Positions 11,380 through 22,847 of a stretch of 64,000 nucleotides of DNA are shown here, in pieces. Below the pieces are notes generated by a model, which was not told the DNA's origin, made no database searches, and was given only the letters and a program-made list of their open reading frames with translations. This DNA is from Phragmites australis (taxonomy: Eukaryota; Streptophyta; Magnoliopsida; Poales; Poaceae). A program made the position numbers and the translations under genes. The DNA lies in contig NC_084924.1 of NCBI RefSeq assembly GCF_958298935.1, forward strand, positions 33,205,819 through 33,269,818, in the 5' to 3' direction. Each line of letters starts with the position of its first letter. The first letter of the stretch is position 1.

Positions 11380-11997
11380 GGAGTTAGCTCGACCATGTCA
11401 AGGCTCCTCTTGTCGTAGTGCAAGACCATCTTTGCGTTGCCAAAGATGGTGATGGCCCTGATTAGACCAGGGATCTTGATCGCCTGGTACGCATAGTGGC
11501 GACGGCCATTAACTAAGCCATCATCGGTCGCCCCAAGATCGCGTTATAGGCGGTCCCGAAGTCCGCTACATCAAATAAGACTTTTTCAGTCCTGAAGTTA
11601 CTCGGTGAGCCAAAAGTAATGGGTAGTTCGACCCGCCCCAAGGGCATAGCCGAGGAGCCCAGGGTAATTCCAAAGAAGGGAGAGATGGTTTCAATGCGCT
11701 CCTTGGGATATGCAGGGCGTCCAGTGCATCTGCAAAGAGGAGGTTTATGGAGCTCCCTCCGTTGACCAGCACGTGACCCAATCAGATGTTCTTCATGGTG
11801 GGTTCGACCATAATAGGGTAGCAACTAGGTCTCTTGACACTCGTGGGGTGGTCAGCCTGACTGAAGGTAAGGGACACTTTTGACCACTTCAAACATGGGC
11901 TTAGGGCCGGTGTCGTCCCCCACACTTCCCGGACCACCGACTTGTATTCCCTGTTCGAGGAGTACATTGCGGCGCCCCTAAAGATGTGGTGGACCAT
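11380..11997 (-). pseudogene. Aspartic protease region of the outer Tat element, catalytic Asp lost
   Basis: Overlapping open pieces (11997-11782, 11824-11513, 11781-11566) align with the nested element's protease. The active-site motif reads N-G-G-S-S instead of D-G-G-S-S, so the catalytic aspartate is gone. A LGRP motif follows in another frame. The segment is frameshifted at least once. Confidence 0.75.
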
Positions 11998-12017
11998 GTG
12001 ATAGGCTTGCTGGTACC

Positions 12018-13806
12018 CTAGTGCTGACTAGTGGGATCAGCCCCATCCTCACCATTCTCGACGGGCCTGGATTTATGCTCTCCAAGCTCCTTGTCGATGA
12101 TGCCCCACACGACCTTACACTCGGTTAGGTCATAGGCATCGATACGGTGGATCAGGCAGTAGCCACGACCCTTCTTCCCCTCCTTTTTCTTGAAGTGTCG
12201 ATGTGGTTGGCCGGTCTGCTCGATCGCCATGGCATCAGATGTTCCTTTCTTGCATTTGTTCTTACTCTTGTCCTTCCAGCAGACCCCTTTGGAGGGGGCA
12301 GGCTGGTCGGAGGTTGGCCACGACCTGGCATCAATCTGATGCTCTTGGGCCTTGGCGGCCTGTGCGCACTTGTCAGCGAGCTCGAAGAGCTCGGTAGTGC
12401 TACAGATTACCTTGGTGGCTAGCTTTTCGACCATCTTTTGGTCTCTGACCCCTCTCTTGAATGCAATGGCCACGGATTCACTCATGATACTTGAGAGGTG
12501 TTTCGGCGCTTGGTGAAGCGTCGGATGAAGTCTCACAATGACTCACCTTGTCGCTGTCTAACCTGGTACAGGTCATCCTTAACTCCGGGTCTAGCATAGG
12601 TCCCCTAGAAGTTGGCGACAAGTTGGTCGCACAGATCCTCACAGGAGTGAACCGACTCACGGGGAAGTTTCATAAGATAGGACCGGGCTGAACCGGTCAA
12701 GGCGGTTGGGAAGTAGTTGGCCATGACTTTTCCGTGCCCCCCGTGACCTGCACCGTGGTGGTGTAGATTTGCATAAACTTCTTGGGATTAGTTGAACCAT
12801 CATATTTTTTTGGCTAGGACCTGCCGAAACTTGCTCAGCCACCACATCTCTCATAGCTGGGCAGATAATGCATTCCACCCCATCCCATAATGGGGAGTCA
12901 ACCGCTGATGGGCGACGACATGCCGTAGAGAGTGGTGACGGTCACGCAGTTCAGGGGATGGGATGGAGGAATCTGACGTCTCCCTACGTGGAGGAGGCAA
13001 GTGGTAGGGTTTTTGCCCTTTTCCTGCTCTCGTCAGGCACGGTCCTCCCAAGCTCGGGTGGCCACCTGGCTTTGAATAACACCGCAGGGAGTTGCACAGG
13101 TCAGAGGGTTGGTTATCTCAACATGGTGGGGGTCTCCGAGAGCTCCCCGTTGTCGAGGAAGGACGCGATCTTTCCTGCCGTGGAGCCTGCCGTGATTATT
13201 GGTGATCACGGCCCTCACTAATCTTGGCGATGGATGTGGTGTTTGCCGTCGCAGTTTGGCATCGGGTGGTCTCGACCAGGAGGGCGAGATCATGCAACCA
13301 TGGCACCACTGGCGAACCCTCTAGTACTGCTACTGACGGGTGACTAAGAAGTATTCGCCCGGTCTGTTGATTCTGTGCAAGCGTTATGGCCTCATAGTCG
13401 AGCTGCCGAGCGTGGAGTGGCGATCTATCATGAAGGAGGAAGTCCCTGAAATTTATGTGGTGTGACGACCTTGGTGATGATGCCGCCAAAGACCGTGTCC
13501 TTTGTGGTAGCTCCACCGGGCAACACTATGGTGGTTGGGACTGTGTCAAAGCGTCCCCGTGTCTGGCTCTGGTCTAGTTCCCTTCTTGGTGCGTGGCCTA
13601 GGGATCATTGCCAGCACCCGAAACACGGGAGCCTTCGCTACCCTTCGTTGCATGAACTGTCATGCAAACCTTTCATTGAGCCTCGGAGCCTTCGGACTCC
13701 GGTTCAGTATCCCATTCCTGGAGCACACTTGGCTCATCTGGGTCATACCCCATGACGAATACCTCGCGGTGACTGGGGTCCTTGGAATGGGACTCAGCAG
13801 TTGCCA
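12018..13806 (-). pseudogene. gag of the outer Tat element, frameshifted
   Basis: The start is likely near 13806, where a Met opens a frame rich in E, S and D that is soon interrupted. 12536-12018 is open and covers the gag C-terminus: a capsid end with AF--GVRD, a helix with ELFELADKCA, a basic linker, and a zinc-knuckle-like C-x2-H ... C motif just before the protease. The middle (12540-13520) is split over several frames. Confidence 0.75.
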
Positions 13807-13864
13807 TGGATCTGGCTATGGGTAGCCCAATCTGATATCTAACAGCTACCGAAATGTAGAAACG

Positions 13865-13884
13865 TGCCCCCTACCTAGCAAGAT
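13865..13884 (-). other. Degenerate primer binding site of the outer Tat element
   Basis: The minus strand reads a decayed version (...GCTAGGTAGGGGGCA) of the primer site seen in the nested element at 5755-5774. It sits between the gag start and the LTR. Confidence 0.45.
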
Positions 13885-13888
13885 ATTC

Positions 13889-14589
13889 TGCTCTTGGATC
13901 ATATCATGTAGAACCGGGTGAGCCCAATTTGCCCTGAGAGCTTTGAGTGTCTGTCCCAACCGTGGAATGCCAACACATCTACCTCCTTTAGCCGCCTGGC
14001 ATGTCCCATTATCATGCGCCGTAAGATCGTATGCCAAGCTGTCCTATCCCTGCGTCCCACGAGTCATCTGTAAAATGGTCTGCTTGCCTGGTCGTTCTGC
14101 AAACCCTGTCTCATCAGACATGTGGTATTGCGCCGGCCCAAAAGGCCCCATCCATAGCATTTAGTGCTATGGGATGGGGTAGTGCCCAACCACTCTGGCT
14201 ATGACTTTGTTCACTGGATGAGATGTCTAGGGAAGAAAAATATTTGAGTAGATAGCAATAAATGTGATTAGATGGGTTAGGTAAGGACTGGCCCCGTGAC
14301 CAACAAGCGCTGGTCGTGGGATCTCATAATATTGCAAGAAGGCTGGTTACGCAAGCCTTGTGTTGGTCGTGCAAGCTTGAGCCTGATCGCACGATATGCC
14401 AGGGTTCAGAAAATATCTCCCGTTGGTCGGCATATCCCTCGTGGGGCCTGTTAGCTAGTACGCCCGCTTACTCAATACTCAGAGAGCCCCCTTACTCTCA
14501 ATACTCCGACTCAATACTCGGAGAGCCCCCTTACTCTCAATACTCCGACTCAATACTCGGAGAGCCCCCTTACTCTCAATACTCCGACA
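13889..14589 (-). repeat. 5' LTR of the outer Tat element
   Basis: About 700 bp. The segment 14236-14480 matches the 3' LTR at 1-250. The outer end reads ...actccgaca at 14589. The inner edge is placed by the primer site and is approximate. The outer edge has a tandem-repeat expansion (14470-14586) absent from the other LTR. Confidence 0.65.
14470..14586. repeat. 39-bp tandem repeat, three copies, at LTR edge
   Basis: Units begin actcaatactc and end tactccg at 14470, 14509 and 14548. Copies two and three are identical and copy one differs by one base. Each unit is partly palindromic (ctcaatactcgg / ctctcaatactccg), and the array ends 3 bp from the LTR terminus. Confidence 0.9.
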
Positions 14590-15360
14590 CAATTGTACAT
14601 GGTGATTGTTTGGTCAACACGGGTGGACAGTAAAGATCGTCTAAATCTATCATAACTGGTGAATTATATTGAAATATAGAAGAGGCCACGAGTTTAATTA
14701 AAAGTAGTTCATAAACATTTCTATTTGACCAATTGTCTCAATGTTAAGCACATACTAATATGCTTAGAAAGTGGTTATTTTCTTGGGGTTTCATTGCTAT
14801 GTATATTATCCTCCGTATTTAAGATAAGATTGTGTGTGGACTGGAGGTTTGAAATAATAAATTATGTAAGAGCTATTTTGTTCTATACAAATTCTTGTGG
14901 AGCTCCTAGACAATTTCCTGAATTGTCCCAAACAAAACTTAAAGCTGCTAGTGAGCTCAAGGTTCTGATCATAAACATGCCAAGCACATAAGTACGGAAC
15001 TGCACATACTGCACTTTTGTTCTCATGATCTCATCCAAGTGATCTTGTCTTGGCGAGCTGGAAGCTGATTCGTTAGCTAATTAAGTATCCATTTTATTCC
15101 ATCACCAGAAACTGCCGTTCCCCAAAAACCAGGAAACAGTCTTCTTAAAAAATAGGTGCATGAATTACCAAATGGAAAGAGACATCTAGATAGAAGATAA
15201 ATAATAAACGATTAGTGATATTTTAAAGAAAATAATATCCAATTTTATACGATGATAGTTTAAATTGTCCAAATCTGACCGCACAAGGTGGAAGTATAGA
15301 AAAAAAATTATGCTACTTGTAAGAGAGTAGATATTTTGTTTTGCTATGTAGTATAAGAAG
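14590..15360. other. AT-rich intergenic DNA
   Basis: No gene, RNA or clear repeat structure seen. Short open frames here look random. Confidence 0.5.
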
Positions 15361-15660
15361 GGGCATTTGCTTTGACTGTTCGATGAATCCAGCTCCAGCC
15401 AAAGCCAAGCAAGAAATGACAGGCTACGTTACTAATTACCGGTAAGGACAAGGAAAAGCGTTCATTTTTTACCCCTCTGTCGCTTCTCTTTGGACGCTGT
15501 GTGTGTCAGTCCTAGTGACAGTCGTGCACCTGGCAAGTGGTGAAAGGTTGGCCGCTCCCGTGCTCTGTTCTACTCCATGTCGCCCCAACCCCAAGAGCCT
15601 GCCACTGCCAATACCTGCCATGCGTTATGGCTGGATCAATTCATGCCCTCGACTTGTTCA
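15361..15660. repeat. Duplicated segment Y1, first part
   Basis: Matches 28165-28400 in the same orientation. Shared blocks include gatgaatccagctccagcca, the aaggctacgtt region and the ctgccatgcgt end. The match resumes at 17392-17530 against 28572-28690, so about 1.7 kb was inserted into this copy or lost from the other. Confidence 0.8.
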
Positions 15661-15764
15661 GGCCTCTCTCTAGTTATTAGATTATTAGATATATTAAAGG
15701 GCTAAGATGTAGAGTAATTTTAGGAGTCAAGTACTTTAGCTATTATTTATTTTGGTCCAGTATG

Positions 15765-15885
15765 TGTACTTATATATATATGAATATGCATATTTATGTG
15801 AGTATGTATATATATATATGTACATGTATATACTTATAGGTATGTATATGTATATATATGTATGTATGTTTACTATACATATTTT
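15765..15885. repeat. TA/TATG microsatellite
   Basis: Irregular run of tatatg, tgta and ta units. Confidence 0.85.
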
Positions 15886-15889
15886 TTTA

Positions 15890-17270
15890 ATCCAGAAAAT
15901 AGCAAAATAATAATTATATTAATAAATTAGTTAAAATAATCTAAAATGTATACGAAAATATCTAAAACTCAAAAAAATATTAAACAAATTTAGTTAGTTT
16001 CGTATTACTGTCGTCTACATGTTAAAATTATGTGCAGCATAAAAGTAACTTTGTTTTTTATAATTAAATGAATGTGTTAAATATCGATAAATTCATAAAT
16101 AAATATTGATATGCCAAAATTGGTGAACTCAAGTTTTTTTGTCTTCTTTTGTCATAGTCTATTAAAAAACGGACACGACATAAGCGTGTCAACCCGTCTA
16201 GTTTTTATAGTGTGTCATCAACCTACTGACCTGGCTAACTGGCCCTCTCGAGGCGGCCTAACTAACTAATCAGGTTGTGTCGTGTCGGCTCACGGCCCAA
16301 CCTGTGAGAGATCATGTCGTGCTCGGAGGGCGGTGGCGTGGGGGTGGGGAGGGGGGAGGTGTAGCGGCGACAAGTGCAGTCGACGCAATGGGGAGGCAGT
16401 GGCCAGAGTGAAGGTACGGTGAGACGGTGGTGGGACAGAGGCACGACGAGGCAGGGTGACCTGGGCAGGGTCATGGCGGTGGTGGCTTAACGGCATCTAG
16501 CCATGGCAATATGACATGACGCGGTATGTAATGAGATGGGTCGTATCGTGTCTAAGTCGTATCAATAATAATAGATCTCATGCTAGCCCAATTAACCAGC
16601 TCTATCAAGTTGCATCCTTCTTCGCAACACCAGTTCGATCACCGGATATCATAGAATAGACAGCGCGCGCAAATCTGAAGTAAGCATGCTCTTCGCATTT
16701 TTTTTTATGCACTTTGCAGTTGTTAATGGACCAGTGTCCACGGCCTTGGCTTACTCGGCAGCTTAATTTCGTGCGGGCTCACCACATGCGGAGCACACGT
16801 ACGCCTGGGCGTATTCTGCTGCTGCGCGCAGTGTCTCCGTGCAATTCCATCATGTAGGTACTAGGAGACAATTTTGTGATCTTATTAACCACCCATGCAA
16901 CCAGGACGGAAACGATCATGATTACGGTGAGCCGTCCTAGGACGCGTGCACATGCGTGGTCTCTTGTGACTTTTGACGTGACGCTGCGTTGCGGCGCCGT
17001 CGCTTCCCATACGACGTCTACTACGTACAGTTGCTTGTTGGCCTGGTACGGTACGTTCGACGCGTGGCCCATGACAAGACGGTGTACAGGAACCTAGTAG
17101 TGTTATACAAATTTTTTTATTAATTTTTTTAAAAAAATCTTATTAATTTTTTCTCAAAAGTTTTGAGCTAATTTTTTCTTAAAAACTTTTTTATCAAAAT
17201 TTTGAGCTAAATATTTTCTAAAAAGTTTTGAAAGAATTCTTTTAAAAATCCAAAAATAAAAGACGTGAAG
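15890..17270. other. Intergenic, no gene recognised
   Basis: AT-rich to 16100. At 16150-16560 there is a GC-richer stretch with repeated gtgtc/cgtgtc words and a polypurine-rich strand (16325-16480). 17100-17250 has repeated ttttgagctaa/aaaagtttt words. Open frames on the minus strand at 16262-16496 look like low-complexity shadows. Confidence 0.45.
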
Positions 17271-17276
17271 GAAAAT

Positions 17277-17366
17277 AAGTTTAAAAAAAGGCTGTCAGAT
17301 GGGAGCATGAGTTGACTGCTTAAGTTTAAAAAAGGGCTGTCAGATGGGAGCGTGAGTTGACTGCTT
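17277..17366. repeat. 45-bp tandem duplication
   Basis: The unit starting aagtttaaaaaa and ending gttgactgctt occurs at 17277-17321 and 17322-17366 with two or three differences. Confidence 0.9.
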
Positions 17367-17391
17367 GCGCACGCGAATTAGCAGTGTGGAT

Positions 17392-17530
17392 CCGTGGGTC
17401 AACACTGAGTAGTGTCGTGTCCTTTTCGATGGAGACTCGTGTCCTCGTTGTCATCATGCAGCGTGAAGCACGACAGTTCGGAGCCAGCCAACGGCTACTG
17501 GTGGGGAGGAGTGAGCCGTGGTACAGGGCC
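17392..17530. repeat. Duplicated segment Y1, second part
   Basis: Matches 28572-28690: tccgtgggtca, gtgtccttttcgatgga, catcatgcagcgtgaagcac and agccaacggctactg are shared in order and orientation. Confidence 0.85.
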
Positions 17531-17740
17531 AATGGGAGCACGGATTAGTGCACCCAAAGTGACAGGTTTTATTTTAATAATGGAAGTACAATACGACGTT
17601 AAAACTTCTAACTTCGTCAACAGGATGTGAAAACACCTAGGATCCATACTGTTATTACATTGTCATCACCTAAATGAACCAAAATAAATTGGCTTTAACA
17701 GACTAAAATAACAATAAAGATTCAAACTTGCTTGCTATTA

Positions 17741-17972
17741 GATCATCCTTAACTATATTCCCTTCATTTCGTTCCCTTCCCGATTCCTTTTATTTTTTGT
17801 CATCTCCAACAGCTTTCCTTCGAGAGGAATCGCGAAGGAAAAGGAGAGAGAATCCCATCCTGAAGCAAATGACCCTGGGAATCTCGTCGTGAAGGGAACC
17901 GTGAAAGGAAACCGTTGGAGCGCTGAAAGGAGCGAGAATCTCGTCCGCGAAAGGAAGCTGTTGGATGTGGTC
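17741..17972. mobile_element. MITE-like element flanked by TTA and by a 15-bp direct repeat
   Basis: A 232-bp segment with weak inverted ends (GATCATCC... and ...GGATGTGGTC) between two TTA triplets, as in PIF/Harbinger-type MITEs. A perfect 15-bp direct repeat, acttgcttgctatta, also flanks it at 17726-17740 and 18000-18014. The interior is partly self-complementary (ctttccttcg, cgaaggaa, cgaaaggaag words). Confidence 0.55.
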
Positions 17973-18014
17973 TTACTAGACACTTCCTAGCGACTAGACA
18001 CTTGCTTGCTATTA

Positions 18015-19110
18015 CTTCCATCATCCACATAGGGAGAGGAATGTCGGTCTTCGCTCCTCTATGGACGAATCGTATCTTGTCAGCTCCTCAAAATTATGTC
18101 CCCTTCACACCTTGATAGAGAAAACACAATAAAGACAATAATGATAGCAACTGACCTCAGTGTCAATTACAAAGATCCAAGTTGCCTCCGCACAAGGATT
18201 CACCACTAAAATAGCACGCGGACATCCACATCCAGTCGCCATGATGAAGAGGTAAGATGGTGGAGGTTCGTGACTCTGAAATGACGCCTCCAAGGGGTAT
18301 GATGTTAGAAACAGCATCATCGTCGAATCTAGTTCAGCAAAACTGGATCATGGTTTTTACTCATAGCCGCCATAGAACCTTGAAGGAAGAATGATGCCAT
18401 AGCCTTGACAACGCTCTAAGGATAGGAACAACGCCCACAAGCATTATCGTCACCTAATCCAACTGAGAAATCAGATCAAAGGTTTTCACTTGAGCCTGGC
18501 GCCACACCATGCCCACCTGATTTTGTCACACCAAGTTGGCACAACCACTGTTGCTGATCCCAGAATGTTGTTGGCATTGATCGTCGCGACCGTTGTTGAG
18601 CCATGCACCGCTAAGGCACAAGAAGGGGCTGTCAAGAAGGAGTCATTAGAGGTCTGCCTGGGAGGGCCACCACCTGGACTGGGGGATGTCGCTCTAGCCC
18701 ACCATCGTCGATTTTAGGCCGGCGCACCCTAAGGCCGCCTCGCCGCAAGGAGATCCCACTGCCGCCACGAACAGGTTGGATGTCACTAGTGGCAGTGGTG
18801 AGGAATGGGGCAAAGGAGGGAGGATGAGCTAGGCAACGGAGATGAGATCGCCTCCTGAGTTAGGGCACTCAGTAGGCCTGATTCGTTTTTCACGGGCAAT
18901 AGGGACTCAAGTGGCAGGTTTTTTAATCTACATGTGCCTAGATACCTATACATGAATGACTCCTTTTCTATAGCGAGGTCTGGGTTCCTTTTAATTTCAG
19001 AATTATTGTTTATATGTTTTTCTCTGGTTTATGAAGTTCCATGAAACTATGAACACATTTGCAAGCAATGTATGACTTTAAGGTTTCTTTGGAACAAAAA
19101 AGAATCATAG
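18015..19110. other. Intergenic, no gene recognised
   Basis: Moderately GC-rich from 18380 to 18840 with short open frames, but no domain, start context or splice pattern that I recognise. Possibly an old gene fragment. Confidence 0.4.
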
Positions 19111-19206
19111 GAATACTATAGAGAAAATTTCTTACTTGCCACCGAATGATAACCTAATGCCCTATATGTCACTAAAAAACTTATGTTCCCTTACACGCCA
19201 TTGACA

Positions 19207-19467
19207 TCAATTCAGTCCGCTACCATTTGCATTTTTGCCATATGACCTGTCAGATTTTTTTTTGTTAATGGCCATACTGCCCTTGCCCACTTGCATTGAC
19301 TGATTGTTGGCCCCCTCCTTCCCAACCAAAATAGTGGTTTGATTCCCAGTGTCCTCAGCTTCGTGCTCGAAGGCGCCACTCACCGACGACTTGGAGGCCG
19401 ACAGCCTACTCACAACTGACGCCAAGGAGCACAACAAGCCCATCAAGCCAATGAGCTGCTGCCACAT
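19207..19467 (-). pseudogene. Captured sequence, left part, unknown
   Basis: An open minus-strand stretch of 86 codons inside the Pack-MULE-like element, ending at the copia insertion. The N-terminal part (hydrophobic, then S/A-rich) looks coding-like but matches no family I know. It may be continuous with sequence beyond the copia element at 25875. Confidence 0.3.
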
Positions 19468-19478
19468 CTCAGCATTGT

Positions 19479-20508
19479 TGTTAGAATATATAGGCTTGAC
19501 CTATTATATTTGTGTAATTCTAAATAAATCTCAAAGGTCCAACCATGTAGAGGTGGGTGTGTATCTTTTAGTCCTACCTTACTAGTGGAGGTGGAGGGAG
19601 ATCAACTTAAAAGGGATTATCTCCTTCCTCTACTTAGCATGTGTAGATGAGAAGACTAGGAGAACACGCACTCATGATTGCTTGCCTCGTCGGGCTGTGG
19701 CTGTGGAGGGGCGAGGGCAGAGGGTGCAGGCGCGCAGCACCTGCATGAATGGTCTACCAAAATCGAGTCTAGTTGCTTGTGCAAGTGCGGCTTACTTTTG
19801 TAGTTTTTTTTTGCTGCATGGGCAAATAGATAAATATATGGAAATCATGTATGTTAAAAGTTTGATCGTAGCGTGTAACAGAGTCCAATAGTGGTGTATC
19901 TCAATCGTGCGATTCTCCCTTATTTGCCAGTTGTTGCCATAAAAGGATATATGCAATTAGGGTTTTACCAATTTTTCTCTACTGTGCCATCGCACGTAAT
20001 CTACTCCATCCCGCTTCGCCAGTGTGCACCAACGAATGGGAGAGCAGGTCTTCAGAACCCATCACCCTTGGGATCTTGCACCGGGAGAGGATGAATAGGG
20101 TTTTTAGGAAGAGCTCATTGCAACTGCTCACGATCTGCTTCCTCTACATTATTGCGATCTACTTCGACTACTTCATCATCTTCGCCATCGTCTACTGCTT
20201 CAACATCATAGGGGCCTCTGCATCTCACGTTGCTATCGAGTACGTACATTGCAATCTGTATTAGACACCTAGTTGAAATCCTGCTCGAGTATCTAGTTGA
20301 GCCTCTTTGGGGCTAGTCGAAATCCTGCTTGAGTATCTAGTCGAGACTCGTCGGAGCTAGTCGAGCCTATTCGAGTGATAGTCGAATCTAGTCGAGACTC
20401 GTCGAAGTTAGTCAAAACCTAGTCAATATTGATTATCTGCATCTATTCTTCTTCATGTTATATCAGGAATTGAATTAAATTAAATCTGAAATTGCTATTT
20501 TTTCAACA
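19479..20508 (+). repeat. 5' LTR of the copia element
   Basis: 1030 bp, matching 24940-25874. Toward its 3' end it has short degenerate repeats (ctagtcgagactcgtcg..., ctcgagtatctagt). The sequence after 20508 shows no clear initiator-Met primer site. Confidence 0.88.
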
Positions 20509-20541
20509 ATCCAAAAACCTTATTGTAGGAATTTTGACTTA

Positions 20542-21615
20542 ATGATGGCTGGTTTTGCCGATGCACTGAGGATAGACAAGTTTACCGGTGTGCACTTTAA
20601 GATATGGTAATTAAAAGCCACTCTGTGACTTACGGCTATGAACTGCTATTGGGAACTCTCCTGAAGGAACTCTTTCCTTTGATGAGGAGAAGAAGTTCGA
20701 GGAAGCCAACACACTTTTTGTATGATTTGTTCTTACTGCTCTTGCCGATCGTCTCTGTGATGTGTACAAGCACATAAACGACGCAAAAAGAGTTGTGTGA
20801 TGCACTAAATGCAAAATTTGGTGTATCAGATGCAGGCAGTGAACTATATGTTATAGAGCAGTATCATGAATACAAGATGGTCGATAATCGAGCAGGCTCA
20901 TAAGGTACAGTGCATTGTAAAGGAACTTGAACTCCTAAAGTGTGTCTTACTCGATAAGTTTGTGATTAGTGGCATCATTATCAAATTACCTACCTCATGG
21001 AGAAATTTTGTCACTATTCTAAAACACAAGAGACAACAAATCTCTGTTGAGAGTTTAATCGCGTCTCTTGATGTTGAGGAGAAAGATCGGGTTAAGGATG
21101 TGCATAACAAAAGAGGCGATGGACAGTCTAGGGCAAATATGGTGCAACAGACCTGTAACGGCGAGTTCAAAGGGAAAAATAATAAGGTCAAACAAACCAC
21201 CAACTTTAAGAAGAAGAAGATGAACAAAGATGATAAATCTTGTTTCGTGTGTGGCGAGATTAGCCATTGGGCTAAATATTGCCAACACCGCAAAGGAAAG
21301 AAGGTTAATCAAGGAAAGAACATCAAGTCTGTCAACATGACCATTGACAACACTAGAGATGGAGTTATTGTGTATGGTAATTTATCTATTGTTCTTTCAG
21401 TGAATCAATTAGCCAATTTGTTGATTGATACTAGGGCTAATGTACACATGTGTGCTGATATTTCAATATTATCTTCTTATCAGGTCGCTCAGAATTCTTC
21501 TGTCTTAATGGGGAATGAGTCTCATGCTTTTGTTCATGGTGTTGGCACAGTAGATCTGAAGTTTACTTTAGGAAAGATCGTGCAGCTGAGGAACGTGCAC
21601 GTGTCCCATCAATAA
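20542..21615 (+). pseudogene. copia gag and protease, broken
   Basis: Gag begins at ATG 20542 with the typical K-F-G-F--W opening, hits a stop in what should be the W-x tract near 20609, and shifts frame before 20866. From 20866 it is open for 249 codons. It contains the gag core, a basic linker, a CCHC zinc knuckle (C-x2-C-x4-H-x4-C at about 21241-21282), then the protease motif. The active site reads D-T-R-A where D-T-G-A is expected. The frame ends at 21615. Confidence 0.85.
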
Positions 21616-21727
21616 ACAATAATCTAATTAGCGGTTCTCTTCTCTATATAAATGAGTTTAAGGTGGTATTAGAGTCCAATAAAGTAGTTGTGTCGAAGTA
21701 TGGAAATTTTATTGGTAAAGGCTATGA

Positions 21728-22290
21728 GTGTGGAGGCTTGTCCATTTTTTCCTTTCTGATGTCTGCAATAAATCTGTGAACCATATTTCTGACAATATTA
21801 ATGGAGATGAGGCTGGTGTTTGGCACTCACTGTTATGTCACATAAACTTTGGTTGTATAACTCGGTTTTCTAACTTGAATTTAATTATGAAATTTTTTAT
21901 TGTCAAAGGTTCTAAGTGACAAAGTTGTGTGCAATCTAAGCAACATCGTAAGTTTCACAAGGCAGCCGAGGAGAGAAACTTGGCACTATTAGAACTCATA
22001 CATCCAGATCTATGCGAAATGATGGTGTGTTGATGAAGAATGAAAAACGATATTTCACGACTTTAATCGATGATGTATCTAGATTTTGTTATGTGTATTT
22101 GTTAAAATCTAAAGATGAGGCTCTGAACTACTTTAAAATCTATAAGGTAGAAGTTGAAAATCAATTGGAAAGAAAAATCAAAAGACTTAGGTCAGATCGT
22201 GATGGGGAGTATTTCTTTAGTGACTTTGACTTATACTGCAAGGAACCTAGAGTTATTCATGAGAGGACGCCTCCCTATTCGCCCTAATAA
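21728..22290 (+). pseudogene. copia GAG-pre-integrase and integrase core, broken
   Basis: 21816-21919 holds the pre-integrase zinc-binding region (W-H-LL-H). 22012-22287 holds the integrase core, with DDVSRF-YVYLLKSKDEA and the second catalytic Asp region, followed by E-TPPYSP. The two are in different frames, and stops follow at 22287. Confidence 0.85.
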
Positions 22291-22847
22291 AACGGGATAG
22301 CCAAAAGGAAGAACCACACATTGACTTAACGTCATGTTGGACAATGTGAGATTATCTAAGGCATGATAGAGTGAGGCCTTGTTGACTTCGTGTCATATTC
22401 TGAATAGAATTCCCACTAAAAATAAGGAGAAACCCCCATATGAAGAATTAGAAGGGAGAAAAACATCACTTCCTTATTTGCGCACTTAGGGGATGCTTAG
22501 CAAAATTCAATGTATCGATAACTAAAAAGCGCAAGCTGAGTCCTAAAATAGTGGAATGTGTCTTTTTGGGATATGCTCATCGTAGCATTACCTATAGGTT
22601 TTTAGTAGTTAAATCTGAGGTACCCAATATGTTTGTCGATTCAATTATAGAGTCTTGATATGCTACTTTCTTTGAGAATATTTTTCACATAAAGGATATA
22701 CATAACACTTCTAGTAAAACTTCTGAGATAATTCATCAACCAACAACCACATGAACTAGTTCCGAGGAGGATGATGGTGAAGCTCCAAGAAGGAGTAAGA
22801 GACAAAAGACAATAAAATCTTTTGGTGATGATTTCCCTGTATACCTT
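22290..22847 (+). pseudogene. copia integrase C-terminal region, degraded
   Basis: Remnants of the region between the integrase core and RT are traceable by weak similarity (for example an F-GY-H-S--YRFL motif near 22570-22605). No frame is open for long. Confidence 0.5.

Larger units (their letters stand above)
1..14589 (-). mobile_element. Outer Ty3/gypsy Tat-lineage retrotransposon, decayed, cut by window start
   Basis: Read on the minus strand, the order is LTR (13.9-14.6 kb), primer site, gag, protease, RT-RNase H, a second RNase H, integrase, a long 3' non-coding region, polypurine tract and LTR (1-250). About 240 bp near 1-250 matches 14236-14480, which pairs the two LTRs. The gag-pro-RT-RH-INT order is that of Ty3/gypsy. 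The extra RNase H-like segment and an additional antisense ORF before the 3' LTR are known features of the Tat lineage. All coding parts carry stops and frame breaks, so the copy is inactive. A second Tat element occupies 552-6661. The left terminus lies outside the window, so the outer target duplication cannot be checked. Confidence 0.85.
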
